A DNA stretch of 64,000 bases from JBFLXB01 sp964570625. GTDB taxonomy: Bacteria > Nitrospirota > Nitrospiria > 2-01-FULL-66-17. A program made the position numbers and the translations under genes. The notes under the pieces are model-generated. The model was not told the origin of the DNA, did not search any database, and saw nothing but the letters and a program-made list of their open reading frames with translations. Positions within the stretch are counted from its first letter, which is position 1; each line of letters starts with the position of its first letter. This document shows, one piece after another, positions 42,794-51,847 of this stretch. The stretch spans positions 1 through 64,000 of the forward strand of contig CAZMYW010000006.1 in NCBI GenBank assembly GCA_964570625.1, given 5' to 3'.

Positions 42794-44167
42794 ATGACTG
42801 AGATCGTTCAGACCATCCTCATTTTTGTCGGACTTTCCTTCTTGGGATACGCCCCTCTGCGCGGGTTCGTATCCACCGAGGTTCGAAGCGGCGAGCGCCT
42901 TCTCTTGGGCCTGTCGCTTGCGCTGGGGCTGACCCCGCTGGTTCTCTTCTTTTTGTTGCTGGCTGGCGGCCATCTTGGCCTGATTCCCGTCTGGCTGTTC
43001 GTCACCGGAGCCAGCCTTGGATTCGTTCTGTGGGTCGTTGACGCGTACCGCTCGGGGTGGAGCCGCCCGGAGTTGCCTGCGTCTCGACCGCTCACGCTCC
43101 GATCGACCGTTCAGATGGCGCTCGCTGGAATCATCACTGCCCTCCTGATCGAAAAACTGATCTTCGTGGCCGTTCAGGGATTTGCGTTTCCGACCTACTT
43201 TTGGGATGCCGTCGCCAATTGGAATTATCGAGCGAAGATCTTACACGCCGTCGGACGTCTCGACTTGGATCCACACAGTGACGCCTTCCTGGGAGGAGGG
43301 TTGCCGCACTATCCGTTGGGGCCGTCCATCTTCCGGGCCTGGACGACCACGCTCATCGGGAGGTGGAGCGAGCCGGCCGTTGCCGCGCACTCGATCGCGA
43401 CCTACGTCCTTCTGTTCGGGATCATCTGGATCCGGCTGTCAAAAAGGATCGGACGATGGTCCGGTTTCGTCTTTGCGTATCTCGCGATCAGCATTCCGCT
43501 GATGGCTTATCATGCCTACGCGGGTTACGCCGATCTGTTGATCTCGTTCTTCTTTACTGCCTGCCTGATCTATGGCTACCAGTACCTCACCACCCGGGAC
43601 ACACTTTCGGGTCTGGTATCGGCTCTGTTCCTCGCCAGCGCTCTGTTCACCAAGAACGAGGGGCTCGTCCTGATCCTCCCCGCGCTCGGGGTCACCGTCC
43701 TCGTGGTGTTCTGGTCGGGACGAATGACCCTGAGATCTTCGGCCGCCTATTTCGGCATCGCGATCGGCTTACTCGTGCCTTGGATCGTGCTCAAGGCGTA
43801 CTTTGGACTTCCCTATGCTCCGACGGACGCGAACGCGAGAATTGCGTTCCACATCGAGGGGCTGCAACAACTCTTCGGCGTCGTGTTCCTGCAAGGAAGT
43901 TTTAATCTGTTTGGCCTGTTCTTCGTGCTCACGATCCTGCTGTTTTCGTCGCTCTGGTGGAAAACGGACGTCGGATTTCTGGCCCTCCCAAACTTTCTCT
44001 TTATCGGAGCCGTCCTGGCAGTCTTCCTGTTCACCGGCAATTACGAATTTCTTGACAACCAAATGACGATCAACCGAACGCTGATGATCGCGATGCCGAG
44101 CTACATCTACTTAGTCGGCGTCTCGTTCGGCAGGAAATGGCCCGGTGCGAGTGGAACAACGGATTGA
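42794..44167 (+). CDS. polytopic GT-C-type glycosyltransferase-like protein
   Basis: 457 residues with about 11-12 membrane helices. The first large extracytoplasmic loop contains YFWDAVANWNYRAKIL, an Asp-containing segment in the position of the metal- or donor-binding acidic residues of GT-C enzymes (PMT/ArnT/dolichyl-phosphate families), and the TKNEGLVL turn recalls that group. It would use a polyprenyl-phosphate sugar at the periplasmic face. The convergent gene at 44.2-44.9 kb encodes a Dpm1-like enzyme that makes exactly such donors. Confidence 0.7.
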   Translation: MTEIVQTILIFVGLSFLGYAPLRGFVSTEVRSGERLLLGLSLALGLTPLVLFFLLLAGGHLGLIPVWLFVTGASLGFVLWVVDAYRSGWSRPELPASRPLTLRSTVQMALAGIITALLIEKLIFVAVQGFAFPTYFWDAVANWNYRAKILHAVGRLDLDPHSDAFLGGGLPHYPLGPSIFRAWTTTLIGRWSEPAVAAHSIATYVLLFGIIWIRLSKRIGRWSGFVFAYLAISIPLMAYHAYAGYADLLISFFFTACLIYGYQYLTTRDTLSGLVSALFLASALFTKNEGLVLILPALGVTVLVVFWSGRMTLRSSAAYFGIAIGLLVPWIVLKAYFGLPYAPTDANARIAFHIEGLQQLFGVVFLQGSFNLFGLFFVLTILLFSSLWWKTDVGFLALPNFLFIGAVLAVFLFTGNYEFLDNQMTINRTLMIAMPSYIYLVGVSFGRKWPGASGTTD

Positions 44168-44186
44168 CCCCACTCCCCCGCCACAT

Positions 44187-44205
44187 CCGATCGCCGTAGG
44201 ATCGG
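44187..44205. terminator. stem-loop between convergent glycosyltransferase genes
   Basis: CCGATC pairs with GATCGG around a 7-base loop, between the two convergent stop codons. Short stem and no T-run. Confidence 0.35.
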
Positions 44206-44220
44206 GGAGCAACAACCAGG

Positions 44221-44907
44221 TCAGTGCCGTTTTAGCCGGTACTTGAGGACGCACCACAGCGCCCAAACTCCGTCTTTCCACCCGATCTTTTTGCCCTCGG
44301 TGTAATCTCTCCCGCTGTAAGAAATGCCGATTTCATAAATTCGCCAACGTTTCCGCGCAACCTTTGCCGTAAACTCGGGCTCAAACCCGAACCGATCCTG
44401 CTCGAGCCTTAATCCGCGCAACACGTCGGTACGGAACATTTTGTAACACGTTTCCATATCGGTCAGATTGAGATTTGTGAGCATATTGGACAGTAGCGTC
44501 AAGAATTTGTTGCCCACGGAGTGCCAAAACAACAACACTCGATGCTCGTCGGCCGTCAGAAAACGAGACCCGTAGACCACGTCGGCGCGGCCGTCCAAGA
44601 TTGGCTTGATGAGGCGATGATATTCCTCGGGATTATACTCGGTATCCGCGTCCTGAATAACCACCACCTCTCCGGTAACCTTCTCAAATCCTGTCCGGAG
44701 CGCCGCGCCCTTCCCTCTATTTTTGTCATGATAGAAGACCTGAACGTCCACGTCTGATATCGCTCGCAGGAGCTCTCTCGTTCCATCGGTCGAACCGTCA
44801 TCGACGACAATGATCTCCTTCTCGATGGCGACTTTCTGCACGCGCCTGATGATTGCGACAACGGTCGGGGCTTCGTTAAAAACCGGTATGACAACCGATA
44901 GTTTCAT
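44221..44907 (-). CDS. family 2 glycosyltransferase, polyprenyl-phosphate sugar synthase-like
   Basis: 228 residues, GT-A fold. Signatures: VVIPVFNEAPTV, VDDGSTDGT, KNRGKGAALRTGF, QDADTEYNP with the metal-binding acidic motif, and YGSRF, closest by eye to Dpm1/DPG synthases that transfer a sugar from a nucleotide donor to undecaprenyl phosphate. No C-terminal membrane helices, so it is the soluble or peripheral type. It faces the GT-C-like gene, with which it probably forms a glycosylation route for an envelope glycan or protein. Confidence 0.9.
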   Translation of the reverse strand: MKLSVVIPVFNEAPTVVAIIRRVQKVAIEKEIIVVDDGSTDGTRELLRAISDVDVQVFYHDKNRGKGAALRTGFEKVTGEVVVIQDADTEYNPEEYHRLIKPILDGRADVVYGSRFLTADEHRVLLFWHSVGNKFLTLLSNMLTNLNLTDMETCYKMFRTDVLRGLRLEQDRFGFEPEFTAKVARKRWRIYEIGISYSGRDYTEGKKIGWKDGVWALWCVLKYRLKRH

Positions 44908-45181
44908 CGAATCGCTCCCTCAACACAGGCGTCCTCGCACCTGTAAGGCCGGCTCGCCTTTCCAGGAGATCGATCTCTCAATACTTCCGCCTTAAAGGCC
45001 TGACTAACGATCTGCCGCTTGCCCATCGGACCCTCCTCGGAGGACATTATCCTCCTATCTGAGTGTCCACGAAAGAGACTTGATCGGGGACGTTATTTCG
45101 CCGGAGAGATTTCGCCATCTCCTGGACACGGCCTTGAAATTTCCCACGTCATTCTAGGACTCTACAGTAGGGATCACCGCG

Positions 45182-45499
45182 ATGAAACTGCTCGACATCA
45201 TCTTTTCCGTCATAGTCATCGCCTCGGTGGTGTTGTGCCACCAGATCATTACTCATTCCATTGCGAACCAGGACAACAAGATCGATTACGCCGAACTCAG
45301 CCATATCCAATACGGCCTGCTCAATATAGAAGCGTGGAAGGAACAAATTGCCCCCATTCTTGCCGGAGAGATTGACCGGCTGTATTTATCGAGGACGAAT
45401 GAGCAGTTGCTCCGACAACACATCGAAGTGCTGTTGAACCGGCTGATTGATCAGATCGACAAGAAAATCAGGAAAGAGAACTCCGAAACGGTAGTTTAA
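45182..45499 (+). CDS. small membrane protein, possible truncated form of a larger family
   Basis: 105 residues: one N-terminal membrane segment (about 5-25) followed by a charged amphipathic stretch (YGLLNIEAWKEQIAPILAGEI...) that resembles, from memory, the N-terminus of much longer bacterial membrane proteins of unknown function. Here a stop follows residue 105. ATG with GGGAT upstream and a TACAGT -10 box at about 45164. It may be a genuine short protein or a truncated relic. Confidence 0.55.
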   Translation: MKLLDIIFSVIVIASVVLCHQIITHSIANQDNKIDYAELSHIQYGLLNIEAWKEQIAPILAGEIDRLYLSRTNEQLLRQHIEVLLNRLIDQIDKKIRKENSETVV

Positions 45500-45580
45500 T
45501 CAATACAATAGCTTAAATCCTCGACAGATAAGTTTCCCGACGGCGATCGGCCATAGCTCCCCCGAATCCGCCTCTTCCCC

Positions 45581-45817
45581 TTACTCCGTTCCTTCGTTCC
45601 ATCCAGTTAACCTCGCCCCGAACAGCACGACCGCCTGACGTTCCGCCTGCTCAACACTCCCGAACCAGTACTCCGCCAGTGGCGGCTCGTCCGGCGAGGC
45701 CAACAACTGCAGGCAGTACGCGTCCACCTCGGCGTCGTAGAGTATAGCGAGCTCGGACACTTCGGGCAGCGGGTCTCCTGGCAAGAGACGCGCGGTTTTG
45801 AGCAAATCGTTCTCCAC
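45581..45817 (-). CDS. small acidic hypothetical protein
   Basis: 78 residues, acidic, no membrane segment, no motif recognised. GTG start 13 bases after the stop of the alpha/beta hydrolase on the same strand, so probably co-transcribed. The protein-like composition (balanced hydrophobic pattern, no codon runs) supports it over chance, but conservation is untested. Confidence 0.5.
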   Translation of the reverse strand: MENDLLKTARLLPGDPLPEVSELAILYDAEVDAYCLQLLASPDEPPLAEYWFGSVEQAERQAVVLFGARLTGWNEGTE

Positions 45818-45830
45818 AAAAATTCTGACT

Positions 45831-46604
45831 CTATCTCGTCTCTCGCAATAGAAATTCGAGTACCGCCTGGTTAAACAGATCAGGTCTCCGTGCGAACACC
45901 CGATGGTCGGCGTTCGGGATGATGCAGAGCTCCCCGCGTTTCAACAACTGAAACAGCTTGACGGTATGGTTGCCATCGACGAACTGCTCGTGATCGCCCG
46001 CCACGACCAACGTGGGCACGGTGATCGAGGAGATCTCTTGTTCCGAGTAGTGAGGTGACGTGCGCCAGAGGGTGATGACCTTCTTGAAAAATTGGTTCCA
46101 GGACTCCGGCCCCTGCGGAGACAGGCGCTGATAAGACTCGACAATCTCCGGCGACCAACACCCGGTCTCCTCGGATTCGGTCGGTTTGTTCAGCCAGTTC
46201 CGAAAACCCGGGATCAACCCAGTCACATCGAAGTTTGCGCCCACCAGGATCTGCTTCTTGATCACGCCGGGATGGTGGATCGCGAGATGCAGGCCGATGA
46301 TCCCCCCGTCGCTCCATCCGCACAGATCGGCGCTCTGAATCCCAAGGTGCTTGAGCAGTTCAAGCACATCCGAGGCCATCACGGCATAGCTGAACGGATC
46401 ATCTGAGTCTGTGCTGCGACCGTGGCCTCGGCTGTCCGGCATGATGAGCTGAAAGTGGCGGGCAAAGGGCTCCAGGTAGCCGGACCAGCATTCGGAAGAC
46501 ACGGTTCCCCCGTGGAGCAATAACAACGGCGGTCCCGACCCCAGGGTCTCGTAGTACAGTTTGATGCCGTTCACCTCGGTGTACTGTCCTCTTCCTCGCT
46601 CCAC
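45831..46604 (-). CDS. alpha/beta-hydrolase
   Basis: 257 residues, soluble. Oxyanion motif LLLHGG, nucleophile elbow GWSDGG with the catalytic serine at about residue 97, acid in VVAGDHEQF and base in NADHRVF complete the triad. It belongs to the broad group that includes chloroperoxidase-like and 3-oxoadipate enol-lactonase-like enzymes; the substrate cannot be inferred. GTG start with GGGGAG upstream. Divergent from the hypothetical gene at 46719. Confidence 0.88.
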   Translation of the reverse strand: MERGRGQYTEVNGIKLYYETLGSGPPLLLLHGGTVSSECWSGYLEPFARHFQLIMPDSRGHGRSTDSDDPFSYAVMASDVLELLKHLGIQSADLCGWSDGGIIGLHLAIHHPGVIKKQILVGANFDVTGLIPGFRNWLNKPTESEETGCWSPEIVESYQRLSPQGPESWNQFFKKVITLWRTSPHYSEQEISSITVPTLVVAGDHEQFVDGNHTVKLFQLLKRGELCIIPNADHRVFARRPDLFNQAVLEFLLRETR

Positions 46605-46682
46605 GCTCCCCTCTCACACCTATCTTGGCGACAGCGTAACAGATCTGACCGCACAACTCATTCGGAAGCCGTGGTGTCAGCC

Positions 46683-46712
46683 TTGTGATTTGCGACTTTT
46701 CCGTGTTATAGC
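46683..46712 (+). promoter_or_regulatory. promoter with leaderless geometry
   Basis: TTGTGA (46683-46688), 18 bases and TATAGC (46707-46712). Only six bases lie between the -10 box and the ATG at 46719, so the transcript should begin at the start codon. Confidence 0.5.
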
Positions 46713-46718
46713 TCGCTC

Positions 46719-47159
46719 ATGAACGACGACTCGCTCCTCCAGGCTGGACCGGAGCACGACGGCCTGCGGCAACGCTCGATTGAGCTTCGTCATGCGCTCC
46801 TCTCCCTGCACAAGGTGCTGATCGACTCCGAACGCGCGAGTTTCGAAAAAACGATGGGTACGATCCAGTCGCCCAATCATTTCCTGCAGCTGCTCACCAG
46901 CGATCCGTGGTTCACCTGGCTGCAACCGCTGTCATCCCTCATTGTCTCCATGGATGAACAGTTGGACCAACAAGAGCCGTTGACGATCAAGGAATTGGAC
47001 GCGTTGATCAGCCAGTCCGGTAGCCTGCTCGTCCCCCTGGAACAGGGCAACGGGTTTTCCGGGCACTACTTCGAGGCATTGCAACGCGATCCGCGGGTGG
47101 TGCTCGCACACGCGGAGGCGGTCAAATTCCTCGGCCTGAGGGAGCCCACCAAAGAATAG
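46719..47159 (+). CDS. conserved hypothetical helical protein
   Basis: 146 residues, all-helical, soluble, with no known motif. Pattern LLSLHKVLIDSERASFEKTMG...LLTSDPWFTWLQPLSSLIVSMDE suggests a compact helical bundle. No Shine-Dalgarno is present; promoter geometry points to a leaderless mRNA. Function unknown. Convergent with the NfuA-like gene, separated by a strong stem-loop. Confidence 0.7.
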   Translation: MNDDSLLQAGPEHDGLRQRSIELRHALLSLHKVLIDSERASFEKTMGTIQSPNHFLQLLTSDPWFTWLQPLSSLIVSMDEQLDQQEPLTIKELDALISQSGSLLVPLEQGNGFSGHYFEALQRDPRVVLAHAEAVKFLGLREPTKE

Positions 47160-47256
47160 TTCGGGACGCAGAGCGACCGCCCCTCGCGTCAACACAGCAC
47201 GACACAATCGATTGTCCTGGCAGGGGTACTCGGTTGGTGGGGGGCTGAAGCGCAAG

Positions 47257-47284
47257 GCCGACGCGGCAACGCTTCCGCGTCGGC
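47257..47284. terminator. bidirectional terminator-like stem-loop
   Basis: GCCGACGCGG pairs perfectly (10 bp) with CCGCGTCGGC around an 8-base loop. It lies 8 bases beyond the NfuA-like stop and between convergent genes. No T-run. Confidence 0.55.
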
Positions 47285-47291
47285 TGCAGGA

Positions 47292-47915
47292 CTACTTGGT
47301 GCTGGCTGAATAGTACGGGTTGGTTCCGTCTGCGTGATCCGTCACGTCCAACACGTCTTTAATCTGCGGCACGGCTTTCTTGATCATCACCACGATGCCC
47401 TGTTTCAACGTGACGTCCGCCGAGCTGCAGCCTTGACAGCCTCCGCCGAGTTTGACGTACGCGATATCATCCTTGACGTCCACCAGCGTCACGTGGCCAC
47501 CGTGGCCGGCCACTCCCGGGTTGATCTGTTCGTTGATGACTTTCAGCACCGCTTCCGCGAGCGGCCCGGTAGGCGGAGCGCCACCCATCCCGGGCAGCAC
47601 CGGCGGCTTGTAGGGACTCTCGATCTTAAAACCGCTCCCGCTGGGCCCGCTGAGATAGTTGATCGTGGCCCCATCGAGAAACTTGAGCTGGTGCCGTTCG
47701 AGGAACACCTTGATGCCCTCGGAATCCACGATCACTTCGTTGCCGTCCGCGGTCGGTCGGTCGACCAGGCTGAGGGCGAATTGTTGGTTGGCGGTTCCCG
47801 CCTGTTTGACGATCAACCGGAGGCCATGGGCTTTCCGGCCCTCCATATTCATCGCGGCGAGCAGCTGCTCGCGCGCCGGAGGCGTAATGGTCAGGGTCAG
47901 CGTCTCTGTTAACAT
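47292..47915 (-). CDS. NfuA-like iron-sulfur carrier
   Basis: 207 residues. The N-terminal 100 residues have the A-type (IscA/HesB) fold pattern but no cysteines, as in E. coli NfuA, whose A-type domain is also degenerate. The C-terminal NifU-like domain (about 115-190) has the cluster-binding C160-x2-C163 in GGGCQGCSSAD. It should carry and deliver [4Fe-4S] clusters, useful here for the radical SAM and ferredoxin-like proteins. GGAG seven bases before the ATG. Confidence 0.88.
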   Translation of the reverse strand: MLTETLTLTITPPAREQLLAAMNMEGRKAHGLRLIVKQAGTANQQFALSLVDRPTADGNEVIVDSEGIKVFLERHQLKFLDGATINYLSGPSGSGFKIESPYKPPVLPGMGGAPPTGPLAEAVLKVINEQINPGVAGHGGHVTLVDVKDDIAYVKLGGGCQGCSSADVTLKQGIVVMIKKAVPQIKDVLDVTDHADGTNPYYSASTK

Positions 47916-47937
47916 CGGGCTCTCCGTGTAGGCGGGG

Positions 47938-47946
47938 ATCGTACCA
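47938..47946 (-). promoter_or_regulatory. extended -10 promoter of the NfuA-like gene
   Basis: Minus-strand TGG-TACGAT, about 23 nt before the ATG, without a clear -35. Confidence 0.4.
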
Positions 47947-48096
47947 CAAATTCTCCGCCGCCGCCTCGACCCTTGTTAACAATAGACAAATGGACAACGC
48001 CTCGCCCTCTCGCGCTGGGTTCCTCGTCACTACTTCCGCCGCTGCGACGCGAACGGATAGGTCATCTCTTGCGCATCCTGGCTAAGCACCCCGTCT

Positions 48097-48125
48097 TTGA
48101 CAGATCCCCCTCCCCTGACTACGCT
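48097..48125 (+). promoter_or_regulatory. sigma70-type promoter
   Basis: TTGACA (48097-48102), 17 bases and TACGCT (48120-48125). Transcription near 48132 fits translation from the GTG at 48165 and excludes upstream codons. Confidence 0.6.
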
Positions 48126-48164
48126 TTCCACCTGTCACACCAAACCCTGACCGAGAGACCGAAC

Positions 48165-48551
48165 GTGCAAAATCGGATCGTGCTTCACTATGGAGATGGT
48201 CGAATCGTCAAAGGCAACACCGGTGATTTTTTCCCGGATAAACAATGGTTTCACGTCACCGACAAAACCACGGAAAAAGCGAATCGAGTCGACCTCTCGA
48301 AACTGAAAGGCATCTTCTTCGTCAAAGACTACGACGGGAATCCCGAGTATCAGGAGCGGAATGACGTGGAGCGCACGGGGCTGGGAAAGAAAGTGAAGGT
48401 CTGTTTCAAAGACGGTGAGGCGATCGTGGGCTACACCCCGGGATTTTCTCCCAACAAGGCGGGGTTTTTTCTCTTTCCTTCGGACCCCAAGAGTAATACG
48501 GAAAAGATTTACGTGGTGAACGCCGCCACGGAAGAGATTACGTTCGTGTGA
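48165..48551 (+). CDS. DUF6982-like small protein
   Basis: 128 residues. Two related halves, RIVLHYGDGRIVKGNTGDFFPDK and KVCFKDGEAIVGYTPGFSPNK, each with a beta-strand-Asp-Gly-x-Val-G turn, suggest a duplicated small beta-barrel as in proteins named DUF6982 in delta-proteobacterial and Nitrospirota genomes (from memory). Function unknown; the barrel style resembles PilZ or Sm-like modules but no ligand motif is seen. The GTG is chosen from the promoter position and from where conservation-like sequence begins. Confidence 0.65.
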   Translation: MQNRIVLHYGDGRIVKGNTGDFFPDKQWFHVTDKTTEKANRVDLSKLKGIFFVKDYDGNPEYQERNDVERTGLGKKVKVCFKDGEAIVGYTPGFSPNKAGFFLFPSDPKSNTEKIYVVNAATEEITFV

Positions 48552-48658
48552 CCTGAGTCATCACAGCCGACGTCAGTTAGGCTTCGAGCGCGCCATTCGC
48601 TCGGGCCGTCGCAGATCGACCTGCGGCACCACCCCCTGCAATAGCCCCCACACCGGAA

Positions 48659-48664
48659 TATAAT
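48659..48664 (+). promoter_or_regulatory. -10 box of the ferredoxin-MBL gene
   Basis: TATAAT, with CTGCAA (48636-48641) as a weak -35 at 17 bases. The ATG lies 49 bases further on. Confidence 0.45.
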
Positions 48665-48713
48665 AGACTCGTCCGGCCCCAGGTGAGTATCTCACCCTGA
48701 CACCGAGTTCACG

Positions 48714-49601
48714 ATGGCTGACACCAAGAAACGGTTGGCAACCAACGTCGCGGGAAACTTTTTCGTCGACGCCACGTGTATCAACTGCGATACCTGTCGG
48801 CAACTCGCCCCGACGAATTTCCAGGAGGTGGGTGAGTATTCGGCCGTCAGTCAACAGCCGCAAGGACACGTAGAATTGCATCAGGCGTATCAAGCGCTGT
48901 TAGCCTGCCCGGTGGGCTCGATCGGCACCGCCCACAGCGACAAAGCGCTTCTTCAGGACGCGATGGCGAGTTTCCCGCTCCATCTGGACGGCGGAGTGTT
49001 CTTCTGCGGATTCAACTCGGAAAAATCCTTCGGCGGCAGCAGCTATTTCATCCGGCATCCGGGCGGCAACTGGCTGATCGATTCACCGCGCTACATCAAC
49101 TATCTGGTCCGCGCGTTCGAGGCGCAGGGCGGCATTCGCTATATCTTCCTCACCCATGAGGACGACGTGGCCGACTCCTCGCGGTATGCGAAGCACTTCG
49201 GCGCCACCAGGATCATCCACCACGCCGACGCAGCCGCTGCTCCCGACGCGGAGTGGATCGTGGAGGGCGACGACCTCGTCGCGGCCTCGGAATCGTTTCG
49301 CATCATCCCCGTGCCCGGGCACACCAAAGGGAGCATCGCGCTCCTGTATGACGACCGATTCCTGTTCTCAGGTGACCATCTGTGGTGGGACCGTGACCTC
49401 AGCGGCCTGGGCGCTCTGGAACATTTAGCTTGGAACAAGACACTCCTACTGAAGTCGGTGGCTGCATTGCTCGGCTACCGCTTCGAATGGGTACTCCCTG
49501 GCCACGGCGACCGTATCCATCTACCCGCCACCGAAATGAAGACCCATCTGGAACGCCTGCTGGAGCGCAGGAGAACCGCCCGAGTCGGAATGAACCATTG
49601 A
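48714..49601 (+). CDS. ferredoxin-metallo-beta-lactamase fusion
   Basis: 295 residues. The N-terminal 75 residues hold a single-cluster ferredoxin motif: C22, C25, C28 and C64-P65. From about 90 follows an MBL-fold domain with LTHEDDVAD (an altered HxHxDH), VPGHTKG, SGDHLWW and LPGHGD metal-site segments. The altered first motif may change the metal content. Related fusions are known as ferredoxin-containing MBL hydrolases of unknown substrate, suggested to handle thiols or small redox substrates. Transcribed just upstream of the TMTC-like gene. Confidence 0.85.
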   Translation: MADTKKRLATNVAGNFFVDATCINCDTCRQLAPTNFQEVGEYSAVSQQPQGHVELHQAYQALLACPVGSIGTAHSDKALLQDAMASFPLHLDGGVFFCGFNSEKSFGGSSYFIRHPGGNWLIDSPRYINYLVRAFEAQGGIRYIFLTHEDDVADSSRYAKHFGATRIIHHADAAAAPDAEWIVEGDDLVAASESFRIIPVPGHTKGSIALLYDDRFLFSGDHLWWDRDLSGLGALEHLAWNKTLLLKSVAALLGYRFEWVLPGHGDRIHLPATEMKTHLERLLERRRTARVGMNH

Positions 49602-49659
49602 ATCCGACAACCCCGCTTGTTGACGCGCCAACCATCGCAAGGATCCGTGACCTGAACCG

Positions 49660-51810
49660 ATGACGCGCCGCCGACCCGCACGAACACCTTCGGCAACCGA
49701 CACGTCACCACCCACCAGTAGAGCACCCACTGCCGGGAATGAGACGCCGAGTACTCTCTGGTTTTGGCACGGGTTGGCCATCGTGCTGGTGGTTTCCCTG
49801 GTTGCCGTCGCCTATGCCAACAGCCTCCACGGGGAGTTTCACCTCGACGATCAGAACATCACCACCGACTCCGCACTGCACCTGCGCGACCTCAGCGTCG
49901 ATTCGCTGGCCAACGCGGTGTGGCACCGGCGGCCGGTAGCGAGCCTGACCTTTGCCCTGAACTACTACTGGGGCGAACACGAGGTCTTCGGTTACCACCT
50001 GCTGAATGTCGCGATCCACGCAGCGACTGCGCTGGGCCTTTACGCGTTTCTGTTGCTGTTGTTCCGGCTCCCGCGTGCGCGAGAGGCCGCCGACGAACTC
50101 CGCGCGCCGATGGCGTTGGGCGCCACCCTGCTGTGGGCCGCGCATCCGGTGCAGACTCAAGCCGTCACCTACATCGTGCAGCGCATGACAAGCCTCGCCG
50201 CATTGTTCTACGTGCTGGCGTTGATCACCTATCTCAAAGGCCGGGAAACCGGGGGGCGCGGCCGCATCATCTGGTGGCTTGGAGCGGCGGGGTGCGGCGC
50301 GCTGGCCCTCGGCAGCAAAGAGATGGCTGCCACGCTGCCGTTTGCCCTGCTCTTGATCGAGTGGTGCTTCTTCGACACGGATCGTCGAACCGTGCGGCGA
50401 GGGATGATCGCCACGGGAATGTTGTTGCTTCCCATCGTGGTGGTGGCGATCTTCACGGTACAGGACCGGACCGGCGCGTCGTTCTGGGGGCAGTTGACCA
50501 CCCACCGATCGACCATCCAGCTCTTTACCACGACCGAACACTTCCTGACCGAGGGGCGTGTGGTCGTCCACTACCTCACGCTGCTCGCGTGGCCCCACCC
50601 GTCGCGACTCACGTTTGACTACGACTTCTCCATCTCTCGCGGCTGGTTCGACCCGCCGACCACGGCGCTGTCGTGGCTCGTGATCCTCGGCACGATTGCC
50701 GTCGGGTTCGCGCTCCGTCGCCGCGCCCCGCTCGCGGCGTTCGCGGTGTTGTGGTTTTTCTTGCAGCTCGCCATTGAATCGAGCTTCATTCCGCTCGATC
50801 TGGTCTTCGAGCACCGGCTCTACCTCCCGTCCATGGGGCTCGCACTCCTCGCCGTCCTGGCGGGTGCACGGGCGTGGCAACGGTGGCGTGGCAGTCGCTT
50901 CCGTTATCTCCCGGTTGTGACCGCCGCCGCGATTGTCATCGTGTGGACCGGCTGGACGATCCAGCGGAACCGGGTCTGGGCGACGGAGTTCTCCCTCTGG
51001 ACCGACACCGTGGCCAAGGCTCCGTCGAATCCCCGCGCTATGTCCAGCCTGGCGGTCGCGTATCGGGACCGCGGCGACCTCGACCGCGCGGTGACGTTGC
51101 TACAAGAGGCCACCCGCGCCAATCCAGGATTCCACCACGGTTTCGGACAACTGGGAGTCGCCCTGCTCGACCGGGGCGACCTCGAGCCCGCACTCGAGGC
51201 GTTTCAGCGCGCCCACGCGCTCGATCCGGCCGATGCACAGGACACCTACCATCTCGGCGTGGTGTATCAGAAGCTGGGGAGACCCGGCGACGCTGAACGC
51301 GCGTACCAGGACACCATTCGCCTCAAACCGGATGATGCGGAGGCACACAACAACCTCGGCGCGGTGTACCAGGAGAAAAACCAGTGGGATGACGCGCTCG
51401 CCGAGTATCAAACCGCCGCCCGGCTGGACCCGACGTTGCCGCAGGCCCACTATGGGATAGCCCGCGTCTTGGAACGTCAGGGAAGACCGGATGAGGCGAT
51501 TCGCGCCTACCGAGCCGCGATCGAACAGAATCCCCGGCACGTGGACGCGCACATCGCGCTCGCCGGGCTCTACCTGACCCGAGGGGAAAAAGGGGCCGCG
51601 GTGGAGACTTTCGAGGCCGCGTTACGGTTAGCCCCCGATGTGCCCGAAGGGCACTATCAGGTCGCGCGACTGCTGGATGACCTCGACCGCAAGGCCGAGG
51701 CCTTACCGCATTACCGTCGATTTTTGGAGTTGGCCACGGCGGCCCAGGCCAATGCCCGCGCCTGGGTGGAGGCGCGCATTCGGACCCTGGGGCCTGCTGC
51801 GTCGCGTTAG
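49660..51810 (+). CDS. TMTC-like GT-C membrane protein with TPR domain
   Basis: 716 residues. A disordered Pro/Thr-rich N-terminus, about 10-11 membrane helices (35-440) and six or more TPR units (about 455-700). The first loop has FHLDDQNITTDSALHLRD, the acidic DD motif of TMTC/PMT-type O-glycosyltransferases, and RPVASLTFALNYYWGEHEVFGYHLLNVAIHA is characteristic of the DUF1736/TMTC group. It may glycosylate exported proteins or act on lipid-linked sugars with its TPRs on the periplasmic side. It lies 58 bases after the ferredoxin-MBL gene. Confidence 0.82.
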   Translation: MTRRRPARTPSATDTSPPTSRAPTAGNETPSTLWFWHGLAIVLVVSLVAVAYANSLHGEFHLDDQNITTDSALHLRDLSVDSLANAVWHRRPVASLTFALNYYWGEHEVFGYHLLNVAIHAATALGLYAFLLLLFRLPRAREAADELRAPMALGATLLWAAHPVQTQAVTYIVQRMTSLAALFYVLALITYLKGRETGGRGRIIWWLGAAGCGALALGSKEMAATLPFALLLIEWCFFDTDRRTVRRGMIATGMLLLPIVVVAIFTVQDRTGASFWGQLTTHRSTIQLFTTTEHFLTEGRVVVHYLTLLAWPHPSRLTFDYDFSISRGWFDPPTTALSWLVILGTIAVGFALRRRAPLAAFAVLWFFLQLAIESSFIPLDLVFEHRLYLPSMGLALLAVLAGARAWQRWRGSRFRYLPVVTAAAIVIVWTGWTIQRNRVWATEFSLWTDTVAKAPSNPRAMSSLAVAYRDRGDLDRAVTLLQEATRANPGFHHGFGQLGVALLDRGDLEPALEAFQRAHALDPADAQDTYHLGVVYQKLGRPGDAERAYQDTIRLKPDDAEAHNNLGAVYQEKNQWDDALAEYQTAARLDPTLPQAHYGIARVLERQGRPDEAIRAYRAAIEQNPRHVDAHIALAGLYLTRGEKGAAVETFEAALRLAPDVPEGHYQVARLLDDLDRKAEALPHYRRFLELATAAQANARAWVEARIRTLGPAASR

Positions 51811-51847
51811 GCCCGCGTCACTCGATACTCGGATTGGTCGTTAGGAC

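Noticed and set aside
47973..48164. 64-residue N-terminal extension of the DUF6982-like protein
   Set aside because: A TTGACA-N17-TACGCT promoter lies inside it and the extension does not share the domain's pattern.
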